Shown: positions 32,881-41,452, counted from the first letter of the stretch. The stretch is DNA of 64,000 bases from DASTYK01 sp964430275 (GCA_964430275.1 CAYSGF010000027.1:9324-73323), one strand, 5' to 3'. The notes: a model not told the origin generated them from the letters alone. Numbers and translations: made by a program.

Positions 32881-34701
32881 TCATGCGCTGTTCGTCGCGA
32901 GGAGCCTCGAGCGCGCTGCCGCCCTGACCGCTGCCACACAGCCGGCTGCACCGACCACCACGACGAAGGCGCCCAGTCCAGGGCGACCCAGCAGCAGCCA
33001 CCCCACACCGAACAGCAGCGAGAACACACCCACATTGCCGGCCACCCACGCGAGCGCCGTCCACGCGATCGCACGTCGCGGTGCTGCACCGGGGATGTCT
33101 TTCCACCAACCTGGCGGACGGACGCGCTCCGCAAAACGGGTGAGCTGCTCGCGTGGTACGGGCGCCGTCAGGAACGTCGCTGCGAGCGCCGCGGTCATCG
33201 CAATCGCGACGATCGCGACGAGCAGGTACTCGTCACGTGCGTCCGGGAACAGCGGATAGAGCACGATCGCGGTGATCGTCGCGACGATCATCCCGACGAT
33301 CTCCGTCCAGGCGTTCACGCGCCACCACAGCCAGCGCAGCATCGAGGGCAGCCCCAGCCCGGCGCCGAGCGCGACGAAGAACCTCCACGCCTGCTCGATG
33401 CTTTCGATCTGCGCTGCGATCACGACTGCCAGCGCAGCGAGCAGGAAGACGCAGGTGCGGCTGACACGGATGAGCTCCTGCTGGCTCGCGTGCGGACGCA
33501 GGAACCGGCGGTACAGGTCACTCGTCAGGTAGCTCGCGCCCCAGTTCAGGTGCGTGTCCACGGTGCTCATGAACGCCGCGAGCAGCGAGGCGAACAGCAT
33601 GCCGAGCACGCCGACGGGCAACAGCATCGCCATGAGCACGGGGTACGCCATTTCCCGGTCGCCTGCGACGATGGCGGCGGCGCCGTCGCCCGTGACACCG
33701 AGCGGAAACACCACCATCCCGACCAGGCCGATCAGCACCCACGGCCACGTTCGCAGCGAGTAGTTCGCGATCGCGAACCAGATGCCGCCGGCCTCGGCAT
33801 GCGCGTCGTCCTTCGCGGTGAACAGACGCTGCGCGAGATAGCCGCTGCCGTCGCTGAAGTACTGCGCCCACCACTGCACAGCGACGTAGATCAGGAACAC
33901 CTGCACCGGCAGCCACGCCGCCTGTGCTCCGGGGAAAAAGGCGAGGACCTGATCGGCGTCGTAGTGCTGCGCGAGCGAGACCCGCAGCTCGCCCAGCCCG
34001 CCGACGCTGTCCACCGCGAACCATGCGAACGTGATGCTGCCGACCAGCGCGAGCACGAACTGCAGCAGGTCCGTCAGGATCACACCGCGGATACCGCCCA
34101 GGCTCGAGTACAGCGCAATCAGTCCGAAGAGCACGAGCACCGTCAGCGTGTCACCGGCTCCGCCGATCGTGAGCACGTCGGGCCATGTCCGCTCGAATGC
34201 CGCGAGCGCGTCCGCACCGATCCACGTTTCCCAGCGCGCGAACGGCGCGGCGATCTTGACCATCGCACGGATCACCCAGCCGAGCACGATGCCGTTGATC
34301 AGCAGGGCGAAGAACACCGCCTTGAAGCCGCGCAGCAGCGTCGCACTGCTGCCGCCATAGCGCAGCTCGACCAGCTCCGCATCCGTCATGACGCGCGCAC
34401 GCCGCCACAGCGCGGCGAATACGACGGCCATCGACACGTGCGAGATCGCCCACGACCACCAGAACCAGTTGCCTGCAATCCCGTGCTCCGCGACCAGCCC
34501 TGCAACGACCAGCGGCGTATCGGCAGCGAACGTCGTCGCGGCCATCGACGTGCCGAGCCACCACCAGGGCAGCGTGCGGCCAGCTACGAAATACGATTCG
34601 AGCGACGTGCCGGCGCGCCGCGATACCAGCACACCCACCGCCAGTGCGAGCACGAGGTACAGGATGACGATCGCCCAGTCGAGCGGTGCGAGTGCGGCCA
34701 T
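32881..34701 (-). CDS. Sodium:solute symporter (SSS family)
   Basis: This 606-residue protein has about 14 hydrophobic segments. SSS family features are ILYLVLALAVGVLVSRRAG, ESYFVAGRTLPWWWLGTSMAATTFAADTP (substrate and sodium region in helix 1), YSSLGGIRGVILTDLLQF and LASLLAAFMSTVDTHLNWGASYLTSDLY. It imports a sugar, amino acid or organic acid with sodium; the SGLT-like LGGIRGV loop suggests a sugar or related compound but does not prove it. Its gene converges with the Tat-exported aldo/keto reductase. Confidence 0.92.
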   Translation of the reverse strand: MAALAPLDWAIVILYLVLALAVGVLVSRRAGTSLESYFVAGRTLPWWWLGTSMAATTFAADTPLVVAGLVAEHGIAGNWFWWSWAISHVSMAVVFAALWRRARVMTDAELVELRYGGSSATLLRGFKAVFFALLINGIVLGWVIRAMVKIAAPFARWETWIGADALAAFERTWPDVLTIGGAGDTLTVLVLFGLIALYSSLGGIRGVILTDLLQFVLALVGSITFAWFAVDSVGGLGELRVSLAQHYDADQVLAFFPGAQAAWLPVQVFLIYVAVQWWAQYFSDGSGYLAQRLFTAKDDAHAEAGGIWFAIANYSLRTWPWVLIGLVGMVVFPLGVTGDGAAAIVAGDREMAYPVLMAMLLPVGVLGMLFASLLAAFMSTVDTHLNWGASYLTSDLYRRFLRPHASQQELIRVSRTCVFLLAALAVVIAAQIESIEQAWRFFVALGAGLGLPSMLRWLWWRVNAWTEIVGMIVATITAIVLYPLFPDARDEYLLVAIVAIAMTAALAATFLTAPVPREQLTRFAERVRPPGWWKDIPGAAPRRAIAWTALAWVAGNVGVFSLLFGVGWLLLGRPGLGAFVVVVGAAGCVAAVRAAARSRLLATNSA

Positions 34702-34782
34702 CAGCAGAGTTCGGAGTGCGCGTGCGGAGATTGCATCGGCCTAGGGTAAGGCGAAAGCGCGTGCAGGACAAATCGGGATGCG

Positions 34783-34823
34783 GCGGAATCCGGAGGCGGA
34801 ATCCGGAGTGCGGAATCCGGAGT
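34783..34823. repeat. Three tandem copies of GCGGAATCCGGAGT
   Basis: A short tandem repeat lies in the gap between the SSS symporter start and the UbiD-like stop. The unit is 13-14 bp: GCGGAATCCGGAG at 34783, then two copies with a trailing T to 34823. Confidence 0.8.
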
Positions 34824-34832
34824 GCGGTACGC

Positions 34833-36671
34833 TCAGATCACGCCATGGAGGGACCCGCCCGGGGCGCCGAGACGATCCACGCGACGCTCGACGGCGGGAT
34901 CGGCGGCGAGCACCGGGGCGTGATGCGGCTTGATGCGCGCGTCGATGATGAGCGGACCGCGGCAGCCCCAGTGCTTGTGCTCGATGAATGCATCCACGCC
35001 GTGTATGTCGTGTGACGGGTTGCTGCGCGTGAACGTCACCCAGAGGAAGTCGTTCAAGGAACGCGCTGTGAATGCCGCATCGTCACAGAGCACGAGTAGT
35101 GGCAGACCGGCGAGGTCATGACGGGAGAGCTCCGCCGTGAGTGCTGCGATCTCGCGTGCCGCCGCGTCGTACGTCGTGAATGGCGGCCCCTCGAGGGCGA
35201 CGACGCCGGGCATCACCAGCGCGCTTCCATCGAACGGTCGCGGCAACCGCACGTGGTTGGGGACCTCGTCCCACAGCTCCCGGCGGCGCGGACCCGCCGC
35301 CGCGATCGCCACCTTCGAGCCCGCATTCAGCCCGGTGCCGCTGTAGTCGAGTGTGTCGATCGTCGTGTTCGTCTGGAAGTGCAGGTCCCTCGTCAGGTCG
35401 ATCCGCTCCAGCATGTGTCGCAGGAACGCTGCGACGTTGTGAATGTCGAGCGTCGGATCATCCTCGTGCGCGCAGATCCACAGGTACTTCGCGAGGCTGA
35501 GCTGATTCTTGCCGAAGATGTGGTTCGCAATCGTCAGGATCTCCTGCGGCCGGCGCTCCCGCTCGTACGGCGTATAGCGCTCGCTGCCGATTGCGAGCAG
35601 CAGTGGGTGCACGCCCGCGGCGTCCACGGCATGCACGGCCTGCAGCCCGGGAATCTCCTGCGGGATCGCATCGCCCGTGAGCTCGTGGATGAGCGCGCCG
35701 AAGCTCGTGTCTTCCTGCGGCGGCCGACCGACCACGGTAAACGGCCAGATCGCGCCCGGACGGTGGTGCACCTGATGCACACGCATGACCGGGTAGTCGT
35801 GCACCAGGCTGTAGTAGCCGAGGTGATCACCGAACGGCCCCTCCGGCCTCGTATCGTGCGGCTGGACCGTGCCCGTGATCACGAAATCGGCATCGGAGGA
35901 GATGCAGAAGCCGGCATCGTCACGTGTGTAGCGAAAAGCACGGTTGCCGAGCACCCCCGCGAACACGAGCTCGGGCAGTCCTTCCGGCAGCGGCATGACG
36001 GCAGCCAGCGTATGAGCGGGCGGCCCGCCGACGAAGATGCTTACCCGCAGCGGCTGGCCTGCCGCATTCGCGCGGGCCTGGTGCACGCCGATACCACGGT
36101 GGATCTGGTAGTGGAGGCCGATCTCGCGATCCTGCTCGTAGGCGTTGCCACCGAGCTGCACACGGTACATCCCGAGGTTCGCGCCCATCACACCCGGCCT
36201 GGCGACGTCCTCCGTGTACACCTGCGGCAGCGTGATGAACGGACCACCGTCGTCCGGCCAGTGCACGATCTGCGGTAGATCGCTGATGCGCGCCGTGCCC
36301 TGCAGGACCGGCGGCGTGCGTCGCACGCGGCGCGGCAGCGCAGCCGTCGCCAGTGCCGCGGCGGATGCATGCTGAATCGGATGGCGCAGTGCGCGCATCG
36401 GATCGTACTTCAGCCCGACGAGCGTCTGTACACGCGCCAGTGTGTCGCGGAAGAGGAAGCGCGCCCGCTCGAGCGTGCCGAACAGGTTGGACACCGCAGG
36501 GAATCGGCAGCCTTTCACATTCTCGTAGAGCACGGCGGGACCGCCTGCGGCGAACACCCGCTGATGGATCGCCGCCATCTCGAGCCGCGGGTCGACCTCT
36601 TCCCGGACGCGCACGAGATGACCGTTCGCTTCCAGGTCGCGGACGCACGCTTCGAGGGTGGAGTAGCCCAT
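34833..36671 (-). CDS. UbiD family decarboxylase
   Basis: This 612-residue protein matches UbiD, the prenylated-FMN decarboxylase family: N-terminal DLEANGHLVRVREEVDPRLEMAAIHQRV, GGPAVLYENVKG, then GIGVHQARANAAGQPLRVSIFVGG and PEGPFGDHLGYYS. Catalytic-type Glu residues lie in LPEGLPELVFAG and FGALIHELTGDAIPQEIPG. Length is somewhat above the ~500 of UbiD itself but usual for the wider family. It decarboxylates aromatic or polyunsaturated acids using prFMN. No UbiX partner lies nearby, so the substrate is open. It is followed upstream by the dispersed repeat at 36779. Confidence 0.9.
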   Translation of the reverse strand: MGYSTLEACVRDLEANGHLVRVREEVDPRLEMAAIHQRVFAAGGPAVLYENVKGCRFPAVSNLFGTLERARFLFRDTLARVQTLVGLKYDPMRALRHPIQHASAAALATAALPRRVRRTPPVLQGTARISDLPQIVHWPDDGGPFITLPQVYTEDVARPGVMGANLGMYRVQLGGNAYEQDREIGLHYQIHRGIGVHQARANAAGQPLRVSIFVGGPPAHTLAAVMPLPEGLPELVFAGVLGNRAFRYTRDDAGFCISSDADFVITGTVQPHDTRPEGPFGDHLGYYSLVHDYPVMRVHQVHHRPGAIWPFTVVGRPPQEDTSFGALIHELTGDAIPQEIPGLQAVHAVDAAGVHPLLLAIGSERYTPYERERRPQEILTIANHIFGKNQLSLAKYLWICAHEDDPTLDIHNVAAFLRHMLERIDLTRDLHFQTNTTIDTLDYSGTGLNAGSKVAIAAAGPRRRELWDEVPNHVRLPRPFDGSALVMPGVVALEGPPFTTYDAAAREIAALTAELSRHDLAGLPLLVLCDDAAFTARSLNDFLWVTFTRSNPSHDIHGVDAFIEHKHWGCRGPLIIDARIKPHHAPVLAADPAVERRVDRLGAPGGSLHGVI

Positions 36672-36778
36672 CAGATTCGTCGCATCGCTGACGCTGTGCT
36701 CATGCCGGGTTCATCCTCCATGGGAGACGTCCGGTTTCCGGCGTTTGTCGAGTAACGCGGGTTCGTGGCGTCTGCAGG

Positions 36779-37067
36779 CTGCCGGTACAACATCTTCACC
36801 ACGGAGCCCGCGGAGCGCACACAGTCATCATTCGCTGAAGACGAAGACTGCGCGGGCGTGCCCGGCGATACCGACGCCTGCTCGTGATCACCATCCGCAT
36901 TTTTTTCTGTCAACATACGGCTGCGAACGTTCCGTGCGCGTCGTCGCCAGCCCGGCGGGTCACCAACCAGGAAGCCCGGTCCCTGCTCGACCCCGCAGAT
37001 ACGTCCTCCGCCGCGAACCCTCTGCGTGCTCCGCGCGCTCCGTGGTGAAAACGCTGTTCCGGCACGC
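36779..37067. repeat. Dispersed repeat element with inverted ends, copy 1
   Basis: This non-coding stretch has related inverted ends. The left end at 36781 begins GCCGGTACAACATCTTCACC; the right end, read from 37065 on the minus strand, begins GTGCCGGAACAGCGTTTTCA. Both continue into CACGGAGC-type repeats. A second copy is at 41117-41392, sharing the arms and several internal blocks such as CGTCCTCCGCC-CGAACCCT and GCTGTTCCGGCACGC. It fills most of the 482-bp gap between the UbiD-like gene and arsM. It encodes no credible protein. Confidence 0.75.
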
Positions 37068-37070
37068 TGA

Positions 37071-37097
37071 CACGCCGAGCACGCCGAGCACGCCGAC
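37071..37097. repeat. Three tandem copies of CACGCCGAG
   Basis: A 9-bp unit is repeated three times just outside the right end of the dispersed element. The last copy reads CACGCCGAC. Confidence 0.7.
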
Positions 37098-37153
37098 GCG
37101 CCCGCCAGGTGCGAGCCCGGCCTGACCGCGAGACCGGGCCCGCACTCTCACCC

Positions 37154-38074
37154 TCAGCTGCAGCAGTCCGGACCGCAGCACGCGGACGAAGAGGCTACAG
37201 GCAGCGCACCGGGTGTCGCAACCGCAGCCGTGGACCCACCGGCCATCGCATGCTCCGCCGACACCGGCTTGCGCGCCCGAACGAACGCGGACATGAAGCG
37301 CCCCTGCACCGCTTCCGCGACGGCGTCCACCTCCAACCCCGCCTCCTCGAGAAACGCACGCGCATCCTCGATGTCGTAGATGCGCGTCGGCTCCAGGCTC
37401 GCGGCCTCGAAGCCCGCCTCCTGCAGCAGCGCCTCGAACTGCCGCTCCTCCAGCGCACCCGCGACACACCCGACCCACAGCTCCAAGCTCCGCCGCACTT
37501 CCGCAGGTACTTCACCACGCACGACGACGTCGGAGACCGCGAACCGCCCGCCCGGCTTCAGCACCCGGAACGCCTCGCGCAGTACCTGCCGCTTGTCCGC
37601 CGACAGGTTGATCACGCAGTTCGAGATGATCACGTCCACGGACGCGTCCGGCAACGGAATCTGCTCGATCTCACCCTTCAGGAACTCGACGTTCTCCGCC
37701 CCCGCCGCCGCCGCATTGCGACGCGCCAGCGCCAACATGTCATCCGTCATGTCCAGGCCGTACGCCTTGCCCGTCGGTCCGACGCGCTTCGCCGAGAGCA
37801 GCACGTCGATGCCGCCCCCGCTTCCCAGGTCCAGCACCACCTCGCCCTCCTTCAGCTCCGCCAGCGCCGTCGGATTCCCGCACCCGAGCGACGCCAGCAC
37901 GGCATCCGCCGGCAGCGTCGACGTCGTCACCGCATCGTACAGGTCCCGCGTGATCGGATCCGTCGAGCCACAGCCGCACGACGTGCCGCAGCAGCTTCCC
38001 TTCTCACCCTCGGCCACGCGCCGCGCTGCCTCCCCGTACTTCTCCCGTACCACTGCCTTCACATCCGCGCTCAT
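37154..38074 (-). CDS. arsM: Arsenite S-adenosylmethionine methyltransferase
   Basis: This 306-residue protein has the SAM-binding fold (VVLDLGSGGGIDVLLSAKRVG, about 80-100). The ArsM-type cysteines are present in NCVINLSADKRQVLREAFRVLKPGG and LWVGCVAGAL, and the N-terminal GSCCGTSCGCG stretch adds a Cys-rich site. The C-terminus ends in CCGPDCCS, also likely to bind As(III). It methylates arsenite stepwise to volatile or less toxic forms in the cytoplasm. It lies 54 bp downstream of arsR in the same direction, with its own ArsR-type dyad in between. Confidence 0.95.
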   Translation of the reverse strand: MSADVKAVVREKYGEAARRVAEGEKGSCCGTSCGCGSTDPITRDLYDAVTTSTLPADAVLASLGCGNPTALAELKEGEVVLDLGSGGGIDVLLSAKRVGPTGKAYGLDMTDDMLALARRNAAAAGAENVEFLKGEIEQIPLPDASVDVIISNCVINLSADKRQVLREAFRVLKPGGRFAVSDVVVRGEVPAEVRRSLELWVGCVAGALEERQFEALLQEAGFEAASLEPTRIYDIEDARAFLEEAGLEVDAVAEAVQGRFMSAFVRARKPVSAEHAMAGGSTAAVATPGALPVASSSACCGPDCCS

Positions 38075-38085
38075 CGTTCTCTCCT

Positions 38086-38101
38086 ATCAATGAATGTTGA
38101 T
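38086..38101. promoter_or_regulatory. ArsR-type operator before arsM
   Basis: A dyad ATCAA-N6-TTGAT (spacer TGAATG) lies 12 bp upstream of the arsM start. It has the same half-sites and spacing as the dyad upstream of arsR. Confidence 0.75.
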
Positions 38102-38128
38102 GGGTCTGCTGAAAAAAAACCGCCACCG

Positions 38129-38464
38129 CTAGCCGCAGCACGTCGGGCCCCGGGCCGCCTCACGCCATGCGGCCGCGTCGCCCGCGTTCACGTCACCCAG
38201 AAAGGCGCGCAGGTCCTCGAGCGCCCCTGGAACGAGGGAATAGTAGACCCAGCGCCCCTCGCGCCGGTCCGTGACGACTCCTGCGTCCTTCAGCTTCTTC
38301 AGGCGGAACGAAAGCCGTGACTGCCCTGCCCCGAGGTCCGCCTGGAGCTCGCACACGCACCGATCCCCGGCGGTGAGGAGCTGCACGATGCGCAGCCGGG
38401 TCTCCTCGGCAATCGCCTGGAAGCGCTGGAGCAGGACGTCGTTCGAAGGAATCGTCGTGGTCAT
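38129..38464 (-). CDS. arsR: ArsR/SmtB-family arsenic-responsive repressor
   Basis: This 111-residue protein has a winged helix-turn-helix of the ArsR family, with RFQAIAEETRLRIVQLLTAGDRCVCELQADL and recognition helix GQSRLSFRLKKLKDAGVV. The CVC pair at 36-38 lies where ELCVCDL sits in ArsR and binds As(III). Two additional cysteines end the protein (CC at 109-110). The open frame upstream to 39376 is the antisense shadow of the hydrolase gene; ATG 38464 is the start. It should repress itself and arsM by binding the two ATCAA-N6-TTGAT dyads until arsenite binds. Confidence 0.93.
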   Translation of the reverse strand: MTTTIPSNDVLLQRFQAIAEETRLRIVQLLTAGDRCVCELQADLGAGQSRLSFRLKKLKDAGVVTDRREGRWVYYSLVPGALEDLRAFLGDVNAGDAAAWREAARGPTCCG

Positions 38465-38477
38465 GGGACGATGATAT

Positions 38478-38493
38478 ATCAACGCTTGTTGAT
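38478..38493. promoter_or_regulatory. ArsR-type operator before arsR
   Basis: A dyad ATCAA-N6-TTGAT (spacer CGCTTG) lies 14 bp upstream of the arsR start, inside an AT-rich patch (GATGATATATC) that could be the -10 region. This supports autoregulation. Confidence 0.8.
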
Positions 38494-38662
38494 TCGTCAA
38501 GGGGGGACGCCTGGCGTGGTGCGCGGACCGCGGCTGCAGCCGGGGGCGCCACGATGTGCCGCCTGGGCGGCTGCCGTTTGCGCGCGACCTACCGACGGGC
38601 GGCGTGACCGGCGAAATTGCAGGAGTCACCTGATTCTGCCGCAGCCCTGGCGCCGAGATCTC

Positions 38663-39463
38663 ATGCTTCATCACCGCACCTATCTGCTCGATGACGAGGC
38701 GGACTGGGTCGTGCTCGTGCACGGTGCGGGCGGCAGCTCGTCGATCTGGTTCCGGCAGCTGCGCGCCTACCGGCAGGCGTTCAACGTCCTGCTGGTGGAC
38801 CTGCGGGGGCATGGTGAATCGGCGAAGCTGCGCGACGGGCGGGAGCGGATGCCCTACACCTTCGACGCTCTCGCGCGCGAGGTGCTGGAGGTTCTGGACG
38901 AGGTTGGGATCGAGCGCGCCCATTTCGTCGGCATCTCGCTCGGTTGCCTGATCATCCGCACGATTGCCGAGCTGGCGCCCGGGCGAGTGCGCTCGATGGT
39001 GCTGGGAGGGGCGATCCTGCGGCTGAACCTGCGCTCGCGGGTCCTTGTCGTGCTGGGCAACCTGGTCAAGCGGTTCGTGCCGTTCATGTGGCTGTACCGC
39101 CTGTACGCGTGGATCCTGATGCCGCGGGTGGGTCACCGGGAGAGCCGCATGATCTTCGTGCGTGAGGCGCAGAAGCTCGCGCGCCAGGAGTTCCTCCGCT
39201 GGTTCCGCCTCACGATGCAGCTTACGCCGCTGCTGCGCCTCTTCGAGGAGCGTGCACCGGAGATTCCGACGCTGTACCTGATGGGTGACCAGGACCACAT
39301 GTTCCTGCCTGCGGCGCGGCGCGCCGCGGAGCGCCACCCGCAGGCGGTGCTGCGCGTGATCCGCGAGTGCGGTCACGTCTGCAACATCGAGCGGCCGGGC
39401 GCATTCAACCGCCTTTCGATCGAGTTCATGCGCGACCCGCTCGCGGCTGGTGCGGCCGGCTGA
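38663..39463 (+). CDS. Alpha/beta hydrolase
   Basis: This 266-residue protein is a standard alpha/beta hydrolase with HGAGGSSSIWFRQL oxyanion loop, VDLRGHGES, and nucleophile elbow GISLG. The acid is in MGDQDHMFLP and the base His in ECGHVCNIERPGAFN. There is a helical cap at about 120-190. No signal peptide is present. The open frame extends upstream through the arsR operator, so the ATG at 38663 is preferred. It is transcribed divergently from arsR, 198 bp away. The substrate is unknown; esterase, lactonase or dehalogenase-like are all possible. Confidence 0.88.
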   Translation: MLHHRTYLLDDEADWVVLVHGAGGSSSIWFRQLRAYRQAFNVLLVDLRGHGESAKLRDGRERMPYTFDALAREVLEVLDEVGIERAHFVGISLGCLIIRTIAELAPGRVRSMVLGGAILRLNLRSRVLVVLGNLVKRFVPFMWLYRLYAWILMPRVGHRESRMIFVREAQKLARQEFLRWFRLTMQLTPLLRLFEERAPEIPTLYLMGDQDHMFLPAARRAAERHPQAVLRVIRECGHVCNIERPGAFNRLSIEFMRDPLAAGAAG

Positions 39464-39513
39464 AGCACTGCGCCCGCCTCTTCAGCGACGCGTCTCGTAA
39501 TCAAGTGACCGGC

Positions 39514-39912
39514 CTACGCGGCGGCCGACGGCAGGGTGCGCCGCCGCAGCCCGTCCTCGACGCGCTCGAGCAGCTCCGTCGCCGCTGCCAGGTCCGCGCG
39601 GCTGCCGAGCCCCGCGTCCTTCAGGATGCGCAGACCGTCGCGCGACGCGTCGACGGCCTGCAGCCCGATCTCGCGGAAGTTCTCACGATCCTCGCGCGTG
39701 GGGCCGCGCGCCGGCGGCGGTGGCTGGTCCGCATGCGCCCCTACGATGCACATCGCCATCAGCATCGCGGCCCGGGTCAGCGGCTTCGCGAAGCGTCGCT
39801 GCGCGCGACGCGGCAGGCTGCCGAAGATGCGGCCGAGACAGCGGCTGTACTGCTGGGTAGCGATGTACTCCGGGAAGTGTTCCCACGCGTAGACGGTCGG
39901 ACTCGATGCCAT
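39514..39912 (-). CDS. Hypothetical helical protein
   Basis: I do not recognise this 132-residue protein. ATG 39912 is preceded by GGAG seven bases upstream, which decides the start over the longer frame to 40008. The first part (TVYAWEHFPEYIATQQYSRCLGRIFGSL) is aromatic-rich, a short hydrophobic helix follows (AAMLMAMCIVGAHA), and the C-terminal ~60 residues are amphipathic helix (EDRENFREIGLQAVDASRD to ATELLERVEDGLR). It could be a small helical-bundle protein. It is followed by the convergent alpha/beta hydrolase stop 51 bp away. Confidence 0.6.
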   Translation of the reverse strand: MASSPTVYAWEHFPEYIATQQYSRCLGRIFGSLPRRAQRRFAKPLTRAAMLMAMCIVGAHADQPPPPARGPTREDRENFREIGLQAVDASRDGLRILKDAGLGSRADLAAATELLERVEDGLRRRTLPSAAA

Positions 39913-40140
39913 TGGCGCGCTCCGGCTGATGACGCGCGCAGAATCGCGCTCGCATGCGTGCGCGGACATAGCGGGATCGGCCGACTTTCGCGGCGTGCGA
40001 CGACGCACCTCGGCACGTGCCGCTCGCGCCGCCCTTCGGGCGCACGACGCTCAGTGCGTACGACGCCGCTCATGACGTGCGACGGCGCGCGACGCCGATC
40101 AGGCGCAGCGCCTTCCCGCCCTCGCACGCGAGCCCCGGGG

Positions 40141-41067
40141 TCAGGGAGCGGAAAGGACCGGCAGCGGGGGCAGGATCACGTCCGGGTTGTAGTGCCGGAA
40201 GACCGCTCTCCCGATCCTCGCGATCAGCAGGTGGGCGGCATTGTCTACCGCATACGTCGTGTCCTCGTTCTCGCGCGTCATCACGCACAGTGCGATCGGC
40301 GCCGCGGGCGAGTAGATGATGCCGCAGTCGTTGCGCGTCTCATCGACGGACCCCGTCTTGTGCGCGACACGCGTACCAGCCGGCAGCCAGCGCGTCATCA
40401 TGTTCGCGTCCTGATTCGCACGCAGCATCACGAGCGCGAGCGAGTCCAGCGCAGGCGAGACCGCACGCCCCTCGTGCAGCTGTGCGAAGAGCTGCGTCGT
40501 CTCGCTCGGCGTCATGACACCGAAGCCATACAGCACCGATGAATCCATCGCGATCGATGTCTGCCGCCGGAACGTCTTCGAGTGCACCTTGCTGTGCGGC
40601 AGCCCGAGCGCTTCCATCTTCTCGCCGACGGTCGCAATGTCGAGCTTGTCGAGCAGCACATTCGTCGCCGTGTTGTCCGACAGCGTGATCATGAGCCACG
40701 CGTAGTCTTCGAGTGTCAGGTTCAGACCGGAGGCCATGTGCTTCAGGATCCCCGACCCGCCGACGCGGTCGCGCGCGATCAGCGAGGCCCGCTCCTCCAG
40801 CCGCATGCGCCCCTGCTCGACCTCGTCCAGCAGCGTCACCAGGATCGGCACCTTCACGAGCGAAGCAGACGGAAACGTCTCATCCCCCCGCATCGAGATG
40901 CTCTCCCCCGTGCTCAGGTTGCGCACGCTGAGCCCGACGACACCCGCATGGCTCCCCGCAATCCGCTCCAGCTCACTCTGCAGCTGCGCGGATGCGGGCA
41001 AAGAGCCAGCGACCGACATGAGCGCCGCCGCGACGATGAGACCGGCCGACCTTTGACGTGTTCGCAT
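40141..41067 (-). CDS. Class A beta-lactamase-fold serine hydrolase lacking the omega-loop glutamate
   Basis: From ATG 41067 this is a 308-residue exported protein with signal peptide (about 1-27, ASAQ). It has the penicillin-recognising motifs SxxK (SLVK, 69-72), SDN (130-132) and KTG (237-239). Class A beta-lactamases also need a Glu (ExxLN) in the omega loop, at about residues 163-185; here that stretch (SKTFRRQTSIAMDSSVLYGFG) has no glutamate. It is therefore more likely a D,D-peptidase or esterase-like hydrolase than an antibiotic-hydrolysing enzyme. Next to it is the dispersed repeat copy 2. Confidence 0.85.
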   Translation of the reverse strand: MRTRQRSAGLIVAAALMSVAGSLPASAQLQSELERIAGSHAGVVGLSVRNLSTGESISMRGDETFPSASLVKVPILVTLLDEVEQGRMRLEERASLIARDRVGGSGILKHMASGLNLTLEDYAWLMITLSDNTATNVLLDKLDIATVGEKMEALGLPHSKVHSKTFRRQTSIAMDSSVLYGFGVMTPSETTQLFAQLHEGRAVSPALDSLALVMLRANQDANMMTRWLPAGTRVAHKTGSVDETRNDCGIIYSPAAPIALCVMTRENEDTTYAVDNAAHLLIARIGRAVFRHYNPDVILPPLPVLSAP

Positions 41068-41116
41068 GTTCAGTCCAGTTCGTTCATCTCGAGTAGAGCG
41101 GGCGTCGTCTCGGTTC

Positions 41117-41392
41117 AGGCTCCGGAACAACATCTCATCACAGTGCCCGCTGAGCGCGCAGAGGGCTTACCGCGTAGGACGCAGGTGCGGTCCACGGCGA
41201 AGCCCGACGATCGCCGTTATCATCCATGTACGTCTTTGATCAACACACGGCCGCCGAACGTTCGGTGCGCGACGTCGTCTGGCAGGCCGCGAACCAACGA
41301 ACAGAAAGGGCCTGCTCCACCAGGCATCGGCGTCCTCCGCCACGAACCCTCCGTGCGCTCTGTGGGCTCTGTGGTAGAGCTGTTCCGGCACG
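41117..41392. repeat. Dispersed repeat element with inverted ends, copy 2
   Basis: This second copy of the element seen at 36779 lies in the 385-bp gap between the beta-lactamase-like gene and the S9 peptidase. The left end begins CTCCGGAACAACATCTCATC, and the right end read on the minus strand begins GTGCCGGAACAGCTCTACCA. Internal blocks match copy 1 (for example CAACA-ACGGC and GAACGTTC followed by GTGCGCG), but with many substitutions. No protein is encoded. Confidence 0.75.
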
Positions 41393-41452
41393 CCGATGAC
41401 ACCAGCGACTCGACTCCGCCAAGGACGAGATTGCAGCGCACCATTCCCCAAT

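Noticed and set aside
34783..37097. CRISPR array from short repeats near 34.8 and 37.1 kb
   Set aside because: The repeats are 9-14 bp, directly tandem without unique spacers, and there are no cas genes in the window.
37109..38320. Plus-strand open frame over arsM and arsR
   Set aside because: It is antisense to two well-supported genes and has arginine/histidine-rich composition typical of reverse frames in GC-rich DNA.
40141..41067. Calling the class A beta-lactamase-like protein an antibiotic resistance gene
   Set aside because: The glutamate of the omega loop needed for deacylation is not visible, so this claim is not supported.
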